From NCBI RefSeq assembly GCF_014489615.1, contig NZ_CP060826.1:62001-126000 (forward strand): 64,000 nucleotides of DNA, given 5' to 3'. Under the pieces are notes generated by a model, which saw nothing but the letters and a program-made list of their open reading frames with translations, made no database searches and was not told the DNA's origin. The position numbers and the translations under genes were made by a program. This DNA comes from Streptomyces genisteinicus. Its GTDB lineage: Bacteria; Actinomycetota; Actinomycetes; Streptomycetales; Streptomycetaceae. Positions 1 to 9,000 of this stretch are shown piece by piece (positions within the stretch are counted from its first letter, which is position 1; every line of letters begins with the position of its first letter).

Positions 1-121
1 GCGGGCCGCAGTGCACCCCCGCCGGGAGCCCGCGGAGGTCGAAGCCGACGTACGAGTCGACGTACTCCCGCAGGGCGGGCGCCGGACGAGCACCGATCCC
101 GGTGGCCGTGTGGTCCTCCAT
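1..121 (-). CDS. AraC-family regulator, N-terminal fragment (runs off left edge)
   Basis: An ATG at 121-119 on the minus strand opens a frame that stays open to the left edge. The 40 visible residues include LREYVDSYVGFDLRGLPAGVH. This resembles the start of the sensor region of streptomycete AraC-type activators (a conserved Y-x-GFDLRG-x-PAGVH-x-GP pattern). The DNA-binding domain would lie outside the window. The assignment is from memory of the family pattern on a short fragment, so it is tentative. Confidence 0.5.
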   Translation of the reverse strand, partial: MEDHTATGIGARPAPALREYVDSYVGFDLRGLPAGVHCGP

Positions 122-182
122 CCGCGTGAGTGTACGAGCCGCCCGGCGCGGGGGACTCGCTCCCTGCGCGGGGAGTTCACCG

Positions 183-242
183 TCCGGCCGGGAGCGACTT
201 CCTCCGGCCGGGAGCGTCCTCCTCCGGCCCGGGAAGATCGTC
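183..242. repeat. Three tandem copies of a 20-bp unit
   Basis: Units start at 183, 203 and 223. Copies 1 and 2 share TCCGGCCGGGAGCG, followed by six variable bases; copy 3 is degenerate. They lie upstream of the AraC-type start and before the SUKH gene. No function is evident. The rest of 122-355 is GC-rich sequence in which I see no gene. Confidence 0.6.
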
Positions 243-355
243 GCCCGGCTCCGAAGACCGGTGGAAGACCGGCGGGAGACCGGCGGACGGCCGCTCCCGG
301 TACGGCACCCGGTGCGGGCGGCGGGCGCTCTCCCGGGTCCTGCATGATGATCGGC

Positions 356-970
356 ATGAACACGGAAACCTGCGATCCGGCCGAGCTGGCCGCCCTCCGC
401 GACATCTTCGCCGCCCGTCCGGAGGCGGCGCCGCCGGCCGGCTGGGAGGCGGTGCGGTCCTTCGAGGCGGAGCACGGCGTCGTTTTGCCGGAGCCGTACC
501 GCACGTTCGTGGCGGAGGTCTGCGACGGACTGCGGGCCGGGCCGCCCCACTACGGGCTGCTGCCCTTCGCGCAGACGCCCTCGGACTGGGGTTCCGGCCG
601 CCCGGAGCGGCTGCTTGCCGAGCCGTTTCCCCTCACCGCGGTGTGGGTGTGGGAGAACGAGGAGGACGGCGAGGACGAGGAGGAGGACGCGGGGGCGCTG
701 TCGGAGCAGGAACTGGAGGACCGGACGGACGCCGTGTTCGACCACGGTTCCCTGTTGCTGGGCACCGACGGCTGCGGCATGTACTGGCACCTGGTCGTCA
801 CCGGCCCGCAGCGCGGTCACGTCTGGCTGATCGACGAATTCGGCGCGATGCCCTTCGGCACCTCACCGGGCGCCTCCCCGATGCCGGGCACCCCCGGCTT
901 CACCGGCTGGGTGGGCCACTGGGCCGCGGGCCGCTCCTGGTTCGCCGATGCTCCGGAAGCGACGGTCTAG
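356..970 (+). CDS. SMI1/KNR4 (SUKH) family protein
   Basis: A 204-residue cytosolic protein. The N-terminal half carries the SUKH pattern: a conserved W near residue 25, FEAEHGVVLPEPYRTFVAEV, and then GPPHYGLLPF. An acidic run (EEDGEDEEED) sits in the middle. In bacteria the fold is used as an immunity protein to polymorphic toxins and in other housekeeping contexts. No toxin gene is adjacent, so the role is open. ATGs at 344, 347 and 356 are in frame; I chose 356 because no Shine-Dalgarno supports the earlier ones and MNTETC is the more natural start. Its stop codon overlaps the stop of the convergent LysR gene. Confidence 0.8.
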   Translation: MNTETCDPAELAALRDIFAARPEAAPPAGWEAVRSFEAEHGVVLPEPYRTFVAEVCDGLRAGPPHYGLLPFAQTPSDWGSGRPERLLAEPFPLTAVWVWENEEDGEDEEEDAGALSEQELEDRTDAVFDHGSLLLGTDGCGMYWHLVVTGPQRGHVWLIDEFGAMPFGTSPGASPMPGTPGFTGWVGHWAAGRSWFADAPEATV

Positions 971-1893
971 TCGCGCGATGCGGGTTCGACCGGGGGCAAC
1001 GCCTTCCGCATGCGGGCGAGGAGGGCCTTGGCTGCCGGGGTGGTGGGACCGTCCGTCGGCCATGCGAGGGCGATCCGGCCGCTGAGGCGGGGGGAGGTCA
1101 GGGGAAGGGTGCGCAGGCCGAGGGCGGCCGCTTCCTCCGGCGGGATCTCGGGGAGGACGGCGACTCCGAGGCCGCGGGCGGCGAAGCGGGTCAGCCGGCT
1201 CGGCGCGGCGGCCTCGAAGGCGATGCGCGGCTGGAAACCGGCCTGTCGGCAGGCGCGTTCGAGTACGCCGCGTATGCCGGTGCCGCGGGGAAGGCTGACG
1301 AGTGCGCGGCCGGCGAGCTCGGCCAGGGGCAGCGCCGTGCGGCCGGCGGGCTGGAGCAGCGGATCCTGAGGGGTCATGGCGGCGACCAGTGGAGTGTCGA
1401 TCACGACCTGGAGGCTGGTGCCCGGCAGGAAGTCGTCGTCCGTGACGCCGACGACGGCGAGGTCGAGTTCGCCGCGGCGCAGCGCGGTGAGCATGCGTGC
1501 CGACGTGTCCTCCGTGAGGGAGATCTCCACCTGCGGGTGCTCGTCGTGGAAGTCGGCGAGCAAGGGGGCCAGATCGTACTCCTCGGTGGCCGCTCCGGAG
1601 ACGACGCCGATGGTGACGCGTCCTCGGACGAGACCGGTGAACTCGTCCACCGTCTGCCGTATCCCCTCGACGGCAGCGAGTGCTGCCCGCGCGTAGGGCA
1701 GCACCGCCTCGCCCGCCTCGGTGGTGGTCACCCGCCGGCCGGACCGGTCGAGCAGGGGCTGTCCCAGCTCTCGTTCCATTCGCCTGATCTGGGCGCTCAC
1801 CCCCGGTTGCGCCACATGCAGGCGCGCGGCGGCGCGGGTGAAGTTGGCCTCCTCGACCACGGTGAGGAAGTACTGCAGCTGGCGGAGCTCCAT
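967..1893 (-). CDS. LysR-family transcriptional regulator
   Basis: A 308-residue regulator. The N-terminal winged helix-turn-helix (MELRQLQYFLTVVEEANFTR, then AAARLHVAQPGVSAQIRRME) spans about residues 1-60. The rest is a LysR substrate-binding domain with the usual RG-x-V-x-IG beta strand. The reading frame extends 20 codons upstream, but MELRQLQYF is the canonical family start and a -10-like TAGCAT lies only 8 nt before it. It is divergent from the DinB-like gene at 1965, the classical LysR arrangement, so that gene is a plausible target along with itself. The effector is unknown. Confidence 0.92.
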   Translation of the reverse strand: MELRQLQYFLTVVEEANFTRAAARLHVAQPGVSAQIRRMERELGQPLLDRSGRRVTTTEAGEAVLPYARAALAAVEGIRQTVDEFTGLVRGRVTIGVVSGAATEEYDLAPLLADFHDEHPQVEISLTEDTSARMLTALRRGELDLAVVGVTDDDFLPGTSLQVVIDTPLVAAMTPQDPLLQPAGRTALPLAELAGRALVSLPRGTGIRGVLERACRQAGFQPRIAFEAAAPSRLTRFAARGLGVAVLPEIPPEEAAALGLRTLPLTSPRLSGRIALAWPTDGPTTPAAKALLARMRKALPPVEPASRD

Positions 1894-1901
1894 AAGCAGG
1901 G

Positions 1902-1907
1902 ATGCTA
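1902..1907 (-). promoter_or_regulatory. Candidate -10 element of the LysR gene (leaderless)
   Basis: On the minus strand TAGCAT is followed by 8 nt and then the ATG at 1893, which would place transcription start at or one to two bases before the start codon. The flanking divergent region (1894-1964) also holds CATAAG at 1891-1896 and its complement CTTATG at 1933-1938, possible LysR half-sites. Confidence 0.4.
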
Positions 1908-1964
1908 GTAGGGAGAACGGCTGTCTCTTGGACTTATGGCCCGGCGCCCGCAAGGCTGGTGATC

Positions 1965-2570
1965 ATGGAGAGTGCAGCGGTGGACGTCCGTGCCGAGATC
2001 GCGGCCGAGCGGCGTGAACTGGCGGGCGTGCTGGACGGACTGACCGGTGACCAGTGGAACGCGCCGTCCCTGTGCGGCGGGTGGCGGGTGCGGGAGGTCG
2101 CCGCGCACATGAGCATGGGATTCAGGTACTCGTTCACCGGGATCGCGGTGGAGCTCGCTCGTTCGGGCGGCAACCTGCACCGCATGACCGACCGCGTCGC
2201 GCGCCGCGACGCCGCCGTCCTCACGCCTCATGACCTCGCCGCGGCGCTGAGGGACAACGCCCGTCACCCCTGGGGGCCGCCGGTCGGCGGCCCGGCGGCG
2301 GCCCTCGGGCACGATGTCGTGCACGGGCTGGACATCACCGTCGCGCTCGGGCTGGGCCGGCAGGTCCCCGAAGGCCGCCTGAGGATCGTGCTGACGACCG
2401 TGAAGCCGAGCACGCTGCGCTTCTTCCGGGCAGGCATCGGTGACGTCGAACTGCGGGCCACCGACCTGGAGTGGTCGTACGGCAGAGGAACGCCAGTGGC
2501 ACGTCCCGCCCAGGAGCTCCTGCTGCTCGCCTACGGGCGCACGCTCCCGGCGGCACGCGCGGACGACTGA
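1965..2570 (+). CDS. Maleylpyruvate isomerase-fold (DinB/MDMPI_N) mycothiol-dependent family protein
   Basis: A 201-residue protein. It has the MDMPI N-terminal signature: a DGLTGDQWNAPSLCGGWRVREVAAHM segment (residues about 21-46), with W and H in the positions that build the metal site, and a later GHDVVHGLDITVALG segment that supplies further histidines. Family members are four-helix-bundle metalloproteins that use mycothiol as cofactor in isomerisation or thiol transfer. The substrate here is unknown. A longer in-frame start at 1902 would overlap the LysR promoter; the ATG at 1965 fits the family N-terminus. It is divergently paired with the LysR gene, which may control it. Confidence 0.82.
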   Translation: MESAAVDVRAEIAAERRELAGVLDGLTGDQWNAPSLCGGWRVREVAAHMSMGFRYSFTGIAVELARSGGNLHRMTDRVARRDAAVLTPHDLAAALRDNARHPWGPPVGGPAAALGHDVVHGLDITVALGLGRQVPEGRLRIVLTTVKPSTLRFFRAGIGDVELRATDLEWSYGRGTPVARPAQELLLLAYGRTLPAARADD

Positions 2571-2709
2571 CACCGGCACGGTGCCGCGCGCGCCGAACCG
2601 CGGTCGGGACGCGGCCGCTGAAGGACCAGGACGAGCCGGGGGCGTCCGGCTGTCCGTGCGGTGTGCCCGCTCGGACGGCGCGGGGGCGGCCCGGCACGGA
2701 GAAGGTGCT

Positions 2710-3171
2710 GTGACGGAGTACTCGCACGACGACGCCGAGCTGGTGAACCAGCCCGTCGGGTACTGGACGTGGGCCGCGAACAAGACGCTCACGGCGTACG
2801 TCAGGGGGCGGCTCGCGGCCGTGGGGATCACACAGCCCCAGTGGTGGGTGCTGCACCAGGTGCTGCACAGCGAAGCCGGTGTCACGCGGGACGAGGTGAT
2901 CAGCGCTCAGCAGGGCAACCTGGACGTGGGCGCCGGTCTCGCTCCCGACATCGACCTGCTGGTGGAGCGGGAGCTGCTGGTGCTCGACACGGCCGGGCGG
3001 CTCCGGATCACCGCCGAGGGCAGGGTGCTGCACGGCCGCGCCGCGGAGACTCAGCGCACCAGCCGGGCGCAGGTGCACACGGGTGTCCCGGACGAGGAGT
3101 ACCTGATCGCGCTGAAGGTTCTCCAGCGGATGATGTGCAACGCGGGCGGGGACGTGGCCCGGCCACGATGA
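2710..3171 (+). CDS. MarR-family winged-helix regulator
   Basis: A 153-residue protein. Residues about 12-110 form a MarR-type winged helix: WTWAANKTLTAYVRGRLAAV, GITQPQWWVLHQVLH (helices 1-3), then a recognition region and a wing (LDTAGRLRITAEG). I chose the GTG at 2710 because GGAG at 2698-2701 lies 8 nt upstream and the residues before it are low-complexity and not family-like. It follows the DinB-like gene after 139 nt on the same strand. Ligand and targets are unknown; MarR proteins usually repress neighbouring efflux or detoxification genes. Confidence 0.82.
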   Translation: MTEYSHDDAELVNQPVGYWTWAANKTLTAYVRGRLAAVGITQPQWWVLHQVLHSEAGVTRDEVISAQQGNLDVGAGLAPDIDLLVERELLVLDTAGRLRITAEGRVLHGRAAETQRTSRAQVHTGVPDEEYLIALKVLQRMMCNAGGDVARPR

Positions 3172-3414
3172 CCGGACGTCCGTGAACGCCGTGGTAGCCG
3201 TCCCGGGCGGATCCCGCAGGGGAACGGAGCAGGTGCGGTTGGGCGAATCCGGCGCCCGCGGAGCGGAGTCGGCCGGCGCGGCCGGATCAGGCCCGGCTCA
3301 CCGGCGGGCGGCCGGCGGCTTCGGACGTCGCGTACGGGTCCCGGCCCGGCACGGTGGCCGGCGTGCCGGGCGCTGGGCGGTTCTGTCATCGGAGCGCGCC
3401 GTGCGTCGGGCAGG

Positions 3415-3927
3415 ATGAGGCTTCGGTCGGTCGGGGAGGCTCGGGTGGGTTACGCGTTGGAGGCGGTCGTCGCGCGCGACGAGGTGGTGCGCGCCGTGTC
3501 GCGGGAGGTTCCCGGATCGCATGTGGTGCCGCTGGGGCAGGGCCTGTCGCTGATGCCGATGACCGATGAGGTCTTCGATGCCGTCACGGACGGCAGCGAG
3601 CGGCGGGACCTGGGCTTCTGGCGGTTGCCGGGAGGCTTCGGCACGGTGCTGGCCCAGTGGTCCGGCACAGGGCCGATCGCGTACGTGGAGGCCGAGTTCT
3701 TCGGCGGCGTCGGCGAGCAGCGGGCCGCTGTCTGGGCCGGCGGCTCACTGGTGCTGGGGCCGCTGGGCGAACTGGCGGGGACGCCGTCCTCCGATGCCGT
3801 CAGCCCGGTTTCGCAGGCCCTGCGGCGACTCGGCGCCCGAAGGGGTCTGCACGGGGACGAGTTCGAGGCCGTGGGGCTGGACCGTCATCGCAGCAACGAC
3901 GACTGGATTGCCGCCGCCGGCCGGTGA
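3415..3927 (+). CDS. Conserved hypothetical protein (170 aa)
   Basis: I do not recognise the family. The 170-residue product has no signal peptide or membrane segment. It starts with a helix (VGYALEAVVARDEVVRAVSREV) and then has beta-rich segments such as SHVVPLGQGLSLMPMTDEVFDAV, GFWRLPGGFGTVLAQWSGTGPIAYVEAEFFGG and AAVWAGGSLVLGPL. The last alternates hydrophobic and charged residues, as in a compact cytosolic domain. Codon use is typical for the window, which argues for a real gene. AGG just before the ATG is a weak ribosome site. It lies alone between the MarR gene and the DinB-like gene at 4018. Confidence 0.7.
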   Translation: MRLRSVGEARVGYALEAVVARDEVVRAVSREVPGSHVVPLGQGLSLMPMTDEVFDAVTDGSERRDLGFWRLPGGFGTVLAQWSGTGPIAYVEAEFFGGVGEQRAAVWAGGSLVLGPLGELAGTPSSDAVSPVSQALRRLGARRGLHGDEFEAVGLDRHRSNDDWIAAAGR

Positions 3928-4017
3928 GGATCGATGTGATGGCGACGTACCCGGGGTGAGCCGCGCGGCAGGTGGACGCCTCGGAGGTGGGGGACGACGC
4001 TCGACGGAAGGACTCTC

Positions 4018-4581
4018 ATGGGGAACGGAGCGGGATCACCGGTACCCGAGCTCTACGGACGGATCGCGAAGCGCTTCGGCGAACTGATCCGCGACTGCCC
4101 GCGGGACAGGTGGGGGAACCCCTCCCCCTGTCCGGGGTGGACGGCGTGGGACGTTGCGGCCCACGTGGTCTCGAATCACCGGCGGGCCCTTGCCGGGCTG
4201 GACGGGTCGGGGCACTCCGCGCCGGTTCGGGGCGAGGACCTGGCTCGGGCATGGCGTGCGGCGTCCGGAGGGATCGAGGCCGCTCTGGGTGATCCGGTGC
4301 AGGCCGGTGCCCGGCTGGGGGAGGAGTTCGGTTCCCTCCCGTTCGAGGAGTTCGTGCGGCGGATGGCGTGTGCCGACACCTTGGTCCACGGGTGGGACCT
4401 GGCGCGGGCGACCGGCCAGGACGAGGCACTGGATTCCGAAGCGGTGGCCGTGGCGTCGCGCATGCTGCTGCCGGAGGACGGGGACATCCGGATGCCGGGG
4501 GCGTTCGGCGCGAAGATCTCCCCGGCAGCCGATGCGGACGCGCAGACCAGGCTGCTCAACTTCCTTGGCCGGACGGTGTAG
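4018..4581 (+). CDS. TIGR03086-type DinB-like metal-binding protein
   Basis: A 187-residue protein of the maleylpyruvate isomerase-like superfamily. The N-terminus has NPSPCPGWTAWDVAAHVVSNH (residues about 34-54), the typical CPGW-x-x-x-D-x-x-x-H metal-site helix. The middle has ACADTLVHGWDLARATGQD, the hallmark of the TIGR03086 group. Members are mycothiol- or metal-dependent enzymes, mostly uncharacterised. GAAGGA about 6 nt before the ATG supports the start. A perfect hairpin begins directly after the stop, so it is probably a single transcription unit. It is the second of three such proteins in this window. Confidence 0.85.
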   Translation: MGNGAGSPVPELYGRIAKRFGELIRDCPRDRWGNPSPCPGWTAWDVAAHVVSNHRRALAGLDGSGHSAPVRGEDLARAWRAASGGIEAALGDPVQAGARLGEEFGSLPFEEFVRRMACADTLVHGWDLARATGQDEALDSEAVAVASRMLLPEDGDIRMPGAFGAKISPAADADAQTRLLNFLGRTV

Positions 4582-4605
4582 CCGGGGAGCCGTACTTCTC
4601 CCCGG
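4582..4605 (+). terminator. Stem-loop terminator after the 4018-4581 gene
   Basis: CCGGGGAG at 4582-4589 pairs perfectly with CTCCCCGG at 4598-4605 around an 8-nt loop. It starts one base after the stop codon. There is no U-tract, as is usual in streptomycetes. Confidence 0.65.
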
Positions 4606-4765
4606 GCGCCGAGGGGGCAGGGGTGGCGGGCCGTCGGGGGCTCTGTCCGACTCCCGCAGTACGCACGGTTGGTGAAGACGTGTGCGGGCGGGCGGCGATC
4701 CGGTGGCGGGGGTGCGATTCTGTGCGCTGACAGATCACCGGAATCCTGAAAGGGCATGACCGCTC

Positions 4766-5077
4766 ATGCGCATGAACCGTCTCACCACCACCGTCCTCGC
4801 CGCCGCGCTCGGTTGTGCCGGTGTCCTCGTCGCCGGTCCCGCGGCCGGCGCCGCCCCGTTGGGGTGCCAGTACAAGGTGCTGTGGCCGACCGCCGGTGTG
4901 TACGAGAACCCGAACCCGAACAGCGTGGTCGTGAAGACCAAGCACGCCGGTGACATAGTCGGCGCCTCCACGTGCGAGGGCGCGGGCTGGAACGAGTACG
5001 GGTACGTGCTGGTCGCCACTGACGCGGCGGCCGACGGGCGGGGCTGGATGCGCGCGGAGGCCGTCGTGCAGATCTGA
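4766..5077 (+). CDS. Small secreted SH3-like domain protein
   Basis: A 103-residue protein. Residues 1-30 are a Sec signal peptide: MRMNR, a hydrophobic core TTTVLAAALGCAGVLVAG, and a probable cleavage after AAGA or GAA. The mature part (about 70 residues) reads like a bacterial SH3-like domain (GVYENPNPNSVVVKTKHAGDIVG, then GWNEYGYVLVAT and GRGWMRAEAVV). Two cysteines may form a disulfide. The likely role is in the cell envelope or as an extracellular binding module; the ligand is unknown. AGGG at 4751-4754 is the ribosome site. ATGs at 4766 and 4772 are both possible starts. Confidence 0.8.
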   Translation: MRMNRLTTTVLAAALGCAGVLVAGPAAGAAPLGCQYKVLWPTAGVYENPNPNSVVVKTKHAGDIVGASTCEGAGWNEYGYVLVATDAAADGRGWMRAEAVVQI

Positions 5078-5130
5078 TGTCCCCGCTCTGACTCGTCCTC
5101 GCGGATCGTCCTCGCGCGGCTCGGGTCCGA

Positions 5131-5187
5131 GCCCGCCCGTCCGGCCGTGGCCCGCCCCAGCGGGGTGCGGCCGGGCGGTCGGCGGGC
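5131..5187. terminator. Long imperfect stem-loop between convergent genes
   Basis: The core CCGGCCG (5141-5147) pairs with CGGCCGG (5168-5174). An inner CCCC/GGGG stem (5155-5158/5162-5165) and outer GCCCG/CGGGC arms (5131-5135/5183-5187) extend it. It sits between the stops at 5077 (+) and 5275 (-), so it could terminate both. Confidence 0.5.
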
Positions 5188-5274
5188 AGGGGTTGCGGGC
5201 GGCGTTCCCCGGCCGTGAGCCGTCGACGGTGTCCGGGGAGGTGTCCGCCGCCGACGGCGTGTGCGAGGGGGGCG

Positions 5275-5940
5275 TCACCAGTCGATGTGGGTGGCGATCC
5301 ATTTCCGCAGGGCGTTCTCGTCTGCTGAGGCCGGGAGTTCCGGGTCGCAGGCGAGCGGGCTGATGGACAGCTGGAGGTGGGTGAGGTAGCCGTAGGGGCC
5401 GTTGTCGGCGCACGGCCCCAGCACCAGGGCATGGGTGGCGGTGCGCCAGACGCGGTGGGTCAGCGCGGGGCCCGCGGCGATGGCCTCGTCCGCGACGACC
5501 GTCCGCTCGGGGGCCGACCCCAGGTACGCGGTCACGGCGTCCGCCGCGGTGGCGAGGACACCCTCGCAGTCCCCGCTCGTGGCCGGCCGGGTCCCGGTCC
5601 AGCCGGGCTGCGCCTCCCAGGCGTCCATGCGACCGAGGAGCCAGCGCGCGTTCTGCATCTCGTCGTCGTGCGGGTCGACGGGGTACAGCTCGCCGAAGAC
5701 CAGAAAGGTGCGGGCACCGGGGTCTCCGAAGGGGATGTAGTCCTCGCTGCACAGCACATGGCCGTGGGCGGTGAGCAGGGCGTCGGAGACCAGTTCGTGC
5801 TCCCAGCTCCATCCGCGCCGCCGGACGACGTCCTCGACGGCCGCGTCGTCGACTGCCGGCTCCGTGGGGAGTCCCACGAGTTCGGCGACGGCTTCGACCG
5901 TCAACGGCCGGTGCGCGAGGGCGTGGACGAGGAGGGACAC
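5275..5940 (-). CDS. Hypothetical protein (221 aa)
   Basis: I do not recognise the family. The 221-residue cytosolic product begins MSLLVHALAHRPLTVEAVAELV, which resembles a short helix-turn-helix-like helical start. A mixed alpha/beta body follows, containing DYIPFGDPGARTFLVFGELYPVDPHDDEMQNARW and an acidic C-terminal half. It has no signal peptide or membrane helix. The start is a GTG at 5940. A TAGAGT -10-like element ends 6 nt upstream, which suggests a leaderless transcript rather than a Shine-Dalgarno start. It is downstream of the HEAT-repeat gene on the same strand but separated by a strong hairpin. Confidence 0.7.
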   Translation of the reverse strand: MSLLVHALAHRPLTVEAVAELVGLPTEPAVDDAAVEDVVRRRGWSWEHELVSDALLTAHGHVLCSEDYIPFGDPGARTFLVFGELYPVDPHDDEMQNARWLLGRMDAWEAQPGWTGTRPATSGDCEGVLATAADAVTAYLGSAPERTVVADEAIAAGPALTHRVWRTATHALVLGPCADNGPYGYLTHLQLSISPLACDPELPASADENALRKWIATHIDW

Positions 5941-5946
5941 GCACTC

Positions 5947-5952
5947 ACTCTA
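5947..5952 (-). promoter_or_regulatory. Candidate -10 (TAGAGT) giving a leaderless transcript
   Basis: TAGAGT on the minus strand lies exactly 6 nt before the GTG start at 5940. It is inside a near-perfect palindrome, CTCACT-CT-AGTGAG at 5944-5957, which could also be an operator. Confidence 0.4.
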
Positions 5953-5963
5953 GTGAGGCTCCG

Positions 5964-5987
5964 CCCGGCTGCGAGTGCGCAGCCGGG
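5964..5987 (-). terminator. Perfect stem-loop after the HEAT-repeat gene
   Basis: CCCGGCTGCG at 5964-5973 pairs perfectly with CGCAGCCGGG at 5978-5987 around a 4-nt loop, with one further G-U pair outside. It is 75 nt past the stop at 6062. Confidence 0.65.
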
Positions 5988-6061
5988 TCGGGATCGTGTC
6001 GGGCTCCTCGCCGCGCGGTCGGCGTGGGCGCTGCGGGTGGCGGTGCCCCCGTGCCGGAAGA

Positions 6062-9000
6062 TCAGGCCGGGTCGCCGGGGGGCGGCGCGGGTTCCGGGGG
6101 CGGGGCCGACGCGCGGGCCAGCAGGTCCCTGTAGCGGTCGCGGCGGTCCGGGCGGGCGCGGGCGGCGGCGTGGCGCAGTGCCGGTACGGCGGCGGGGCCG
6201 AGGCTGACCAGCGCGAGCCCGGCGGCCCGCCGCACCGTCTCGTGCCCGTGGTCCAGCAGGGACACCAGCCTGGGTGCCGCGGACGGCCGGCGTGCCTGCG
6301 CCAGGACGCGGACGGCCCTGCGCACCACATCGGGCTGCGGGTCGTCGAGGAGGAGTTCGGTGAGGTCGAGGTGGGTGCGGCGGTCGAGCAGCGTCCGGGA
6401 GACGCGGTGTGCGTGGAGCCGTACGCCCGCGCTGGGGTGGGTCAGCAACTCGGCAAGGAGTCCGGCGAGTTGCTGAGGTGTGCTGCCGGCGGGGCTCTCC
6501 GTCAGCAGGGTGAGGGCGCGGCGTACCCGCTTCGGTTCGCCCGACCGTGCCTGGCTGAAGAGCTCGTCCCGGGTCGGCGGCCGGAGTGCTTCGGCGGGGG
6601 CGGCACGCTCACGGAGCGTCCGGAGCGCGGCGGCGTCCCGCTCCGCGGCGTCCGGGCCGCGCAGTGGTCCGTCCGTGAGCAGCAGGCCGGCATCCGGGTG
6701 CAGTGTCCGCAGGCGGGTGAGCGCGGGGGTGCGCAGCAGGGGCTGGCCGGCGAGGAGGCCGAGCAACCCGGTCGCGCCTGCTGTCAACCGGGGTTCGAGG
6801 TGTGCGGCCAGGGTGTCCGCGGGGATGTTCCGCAGCCCGTGGGCGGCGTGCCGCTGTGCGTCGGCCGGTCCGGACTCCCAGAGGTGGAGGAGGAGCGGCA
6901 GGAAGCGCTGGTGCGTCCCCGGGTCGGTCGCGACGAGGCCCGCGGCCAGCAGAGCGAGGCGCTGGGGGCGGGGTTCCTCCGGGGGCCGGGCGGGTGTCGT
7001 GGCCCCGGAGGGGGTGGTGGCGGGTGCGGACTCGGCGGGTGTGCGCTCGGCGGGTGCGGACTCGGCGGGTGTGCGCTCGGCGGGTGCGGGTGGTGGTGTG
7101 GGCCGGGGCGGGCCGGCTGCGGCGAGGGCGGTGTGCAGAGGGGTCGGGTCCGGCAGGTCGGCACGGCCGTGGAGGTACGCGTCGAGAACCGCCCGGCGGA
7201 CGTCCGGTTCGGGCCAGTCGAGCAGCCGCGCGGCTGCCTGGGACCGGCGCGCCCGGTCGTCCGACGCCAGCAGGGTCAGCAGACGGGCCCGCTGCGCTGC
7301 CGAGCGCGGCTGGTCGAGATCTTCCGCGCGCTCCGTGCGCGCGGGTGGGGCCGGGGTGCGTGCCGTCTCGGCGAGCGTCCAGGCGGGCGCGCACGGGGGC
7401 TGGAGGTCCGTCATCCAGTCGAGCAGGGCGGCCCGGACCGCCGGCGGGGCGCCGGACTGGGCCGCGGCCAGGGCGGCCAGCTGGGCGCGCGATCCGCCGG
7501 GGAAGGGGTGTGCGGCGCGGTAGGCGGTCAGGTCGCCGATGTCGCGGGCTGCGGCGGCGAGCCCGTCCTGCCACTGGCGCTCCCGCATGGCCCGGTGGGC
7601 GGAGTCCGGCGGGCTCGCGGCGTCGTGTGGCGGTGTCTGCGGGTCCGCTCCGGCTCCGGCACCGGCACCGAACGCCTCCCCCAGCAGGCGTTCCCGGGCC
7701 GCGTCCGGATCGGTGGTGAGAGCGGCGGCGGCCAGCTCCCGGTCGAGGTCGAAGCGCCCGACGACCGCTCCGCACGCACGGAGCAGCGGCAGCGCCGAGC
7801 GCCGCCCCGCCGGGCGGGTGGGGGCCGAGCGGACCGCCGTGACGACGGACGCGGCGAGTGGGGGTCGCATCCGGGACGCGGCGTCCTCCAGCAGGGAGAG
7901 CAGGTCGTCCCGCGCCTCTCCGGACGCCTCGGCGAGGCCTTCGAGCAGCACGGGCACGCTCCGTGCGAGCGAGGCCCGTTCGTGAGGGGCGCGTGGCTCG
8001 GGGCAGAGGGCGGGCAGCAGGGGGAGGACGGCCCGGCGGGCCTCGGTGGAGGTGCCGGCGAGATCCAGCCAGTCGACGAGGTGGGCGCGCAGAGGGCGGA
8101 GCCGTTCGCGGAGCCGCCGGGGGCAGGTGTCCGTCCCGGCGGTCGGTTCGGCGGTCGGTTCGGCGAAGGGTCCGGTGTCCCGTTCGGTGTCCGGGGCGGC
8201 GACGGGTCCGGTGCGGGGAGCGGGGTCCGGTCGGGTTCGGGTGGCGGGACCGGTGCACGGGCCGAGGTCCGGTCGGGTGGGCGGGCCGGGGTGCTGCCAT
8301 GCGGTAGCGGTGGCGGTGGCAGCAGCGCGGTGGGCGAGGCGCAGGGCGGGCTCCGGGTCCCAGCCGTGTGCCGCCAGCAGCGCCAGGTCGGCATCGGCGG
8401 GCTCCGGGGCGGCCGGAAGCGCGGCCAGCAGACGGTCGCGGACCGGGCCGGCGGACTCGTGTTCGGCGGCGGCGCGGACGGTCGCCGCGCACGCGTCGCC
8501 CAGCAGCCCCTGCAGAGCGGCGACGAGCAGGGCCCGCAGTCCGGGGTTGTCGTCCCGCCCCAGCCGGTGCAGCAGGGCCGGCACGGCCCGGGGGGTCCCG
8601 GCACGGGCGAGCGCGGCCGCCGCGGTCTTCCGCACCTCCATGGCGGGGTGGGTGAGGCAGTCGGCGAGCGCGCCGGACGCCCAGCGGGCCCGCGCGTCCC
8701 CCAGGGCGGCAGCCGTCGCGCGGACGGTCTGCGGATCGCCCGCCGGACCGGTCAGCGCGACGAGTCCGGCCGACAGGGCCTCCACTCCGTCGCCGTCCCG
8801 GGCGAGCAGTGCGACGGCGTGCTTGCGGACGTGCCGGTCCGGGTGGCGCAGCAGCCGGTGCACCCTGGCCCGGACCGGGCCGGGCGGGGCGTCCGGCAGA
8901 TCGCGGACCATCCGCAGCAGCACGGCTTGCTCCGGCGCGGTGACGCCGGGCCGTTCGACCAGGCCGAGGGCGAGGTCGGCGGCGAGGGCGTGCCCGGCGG

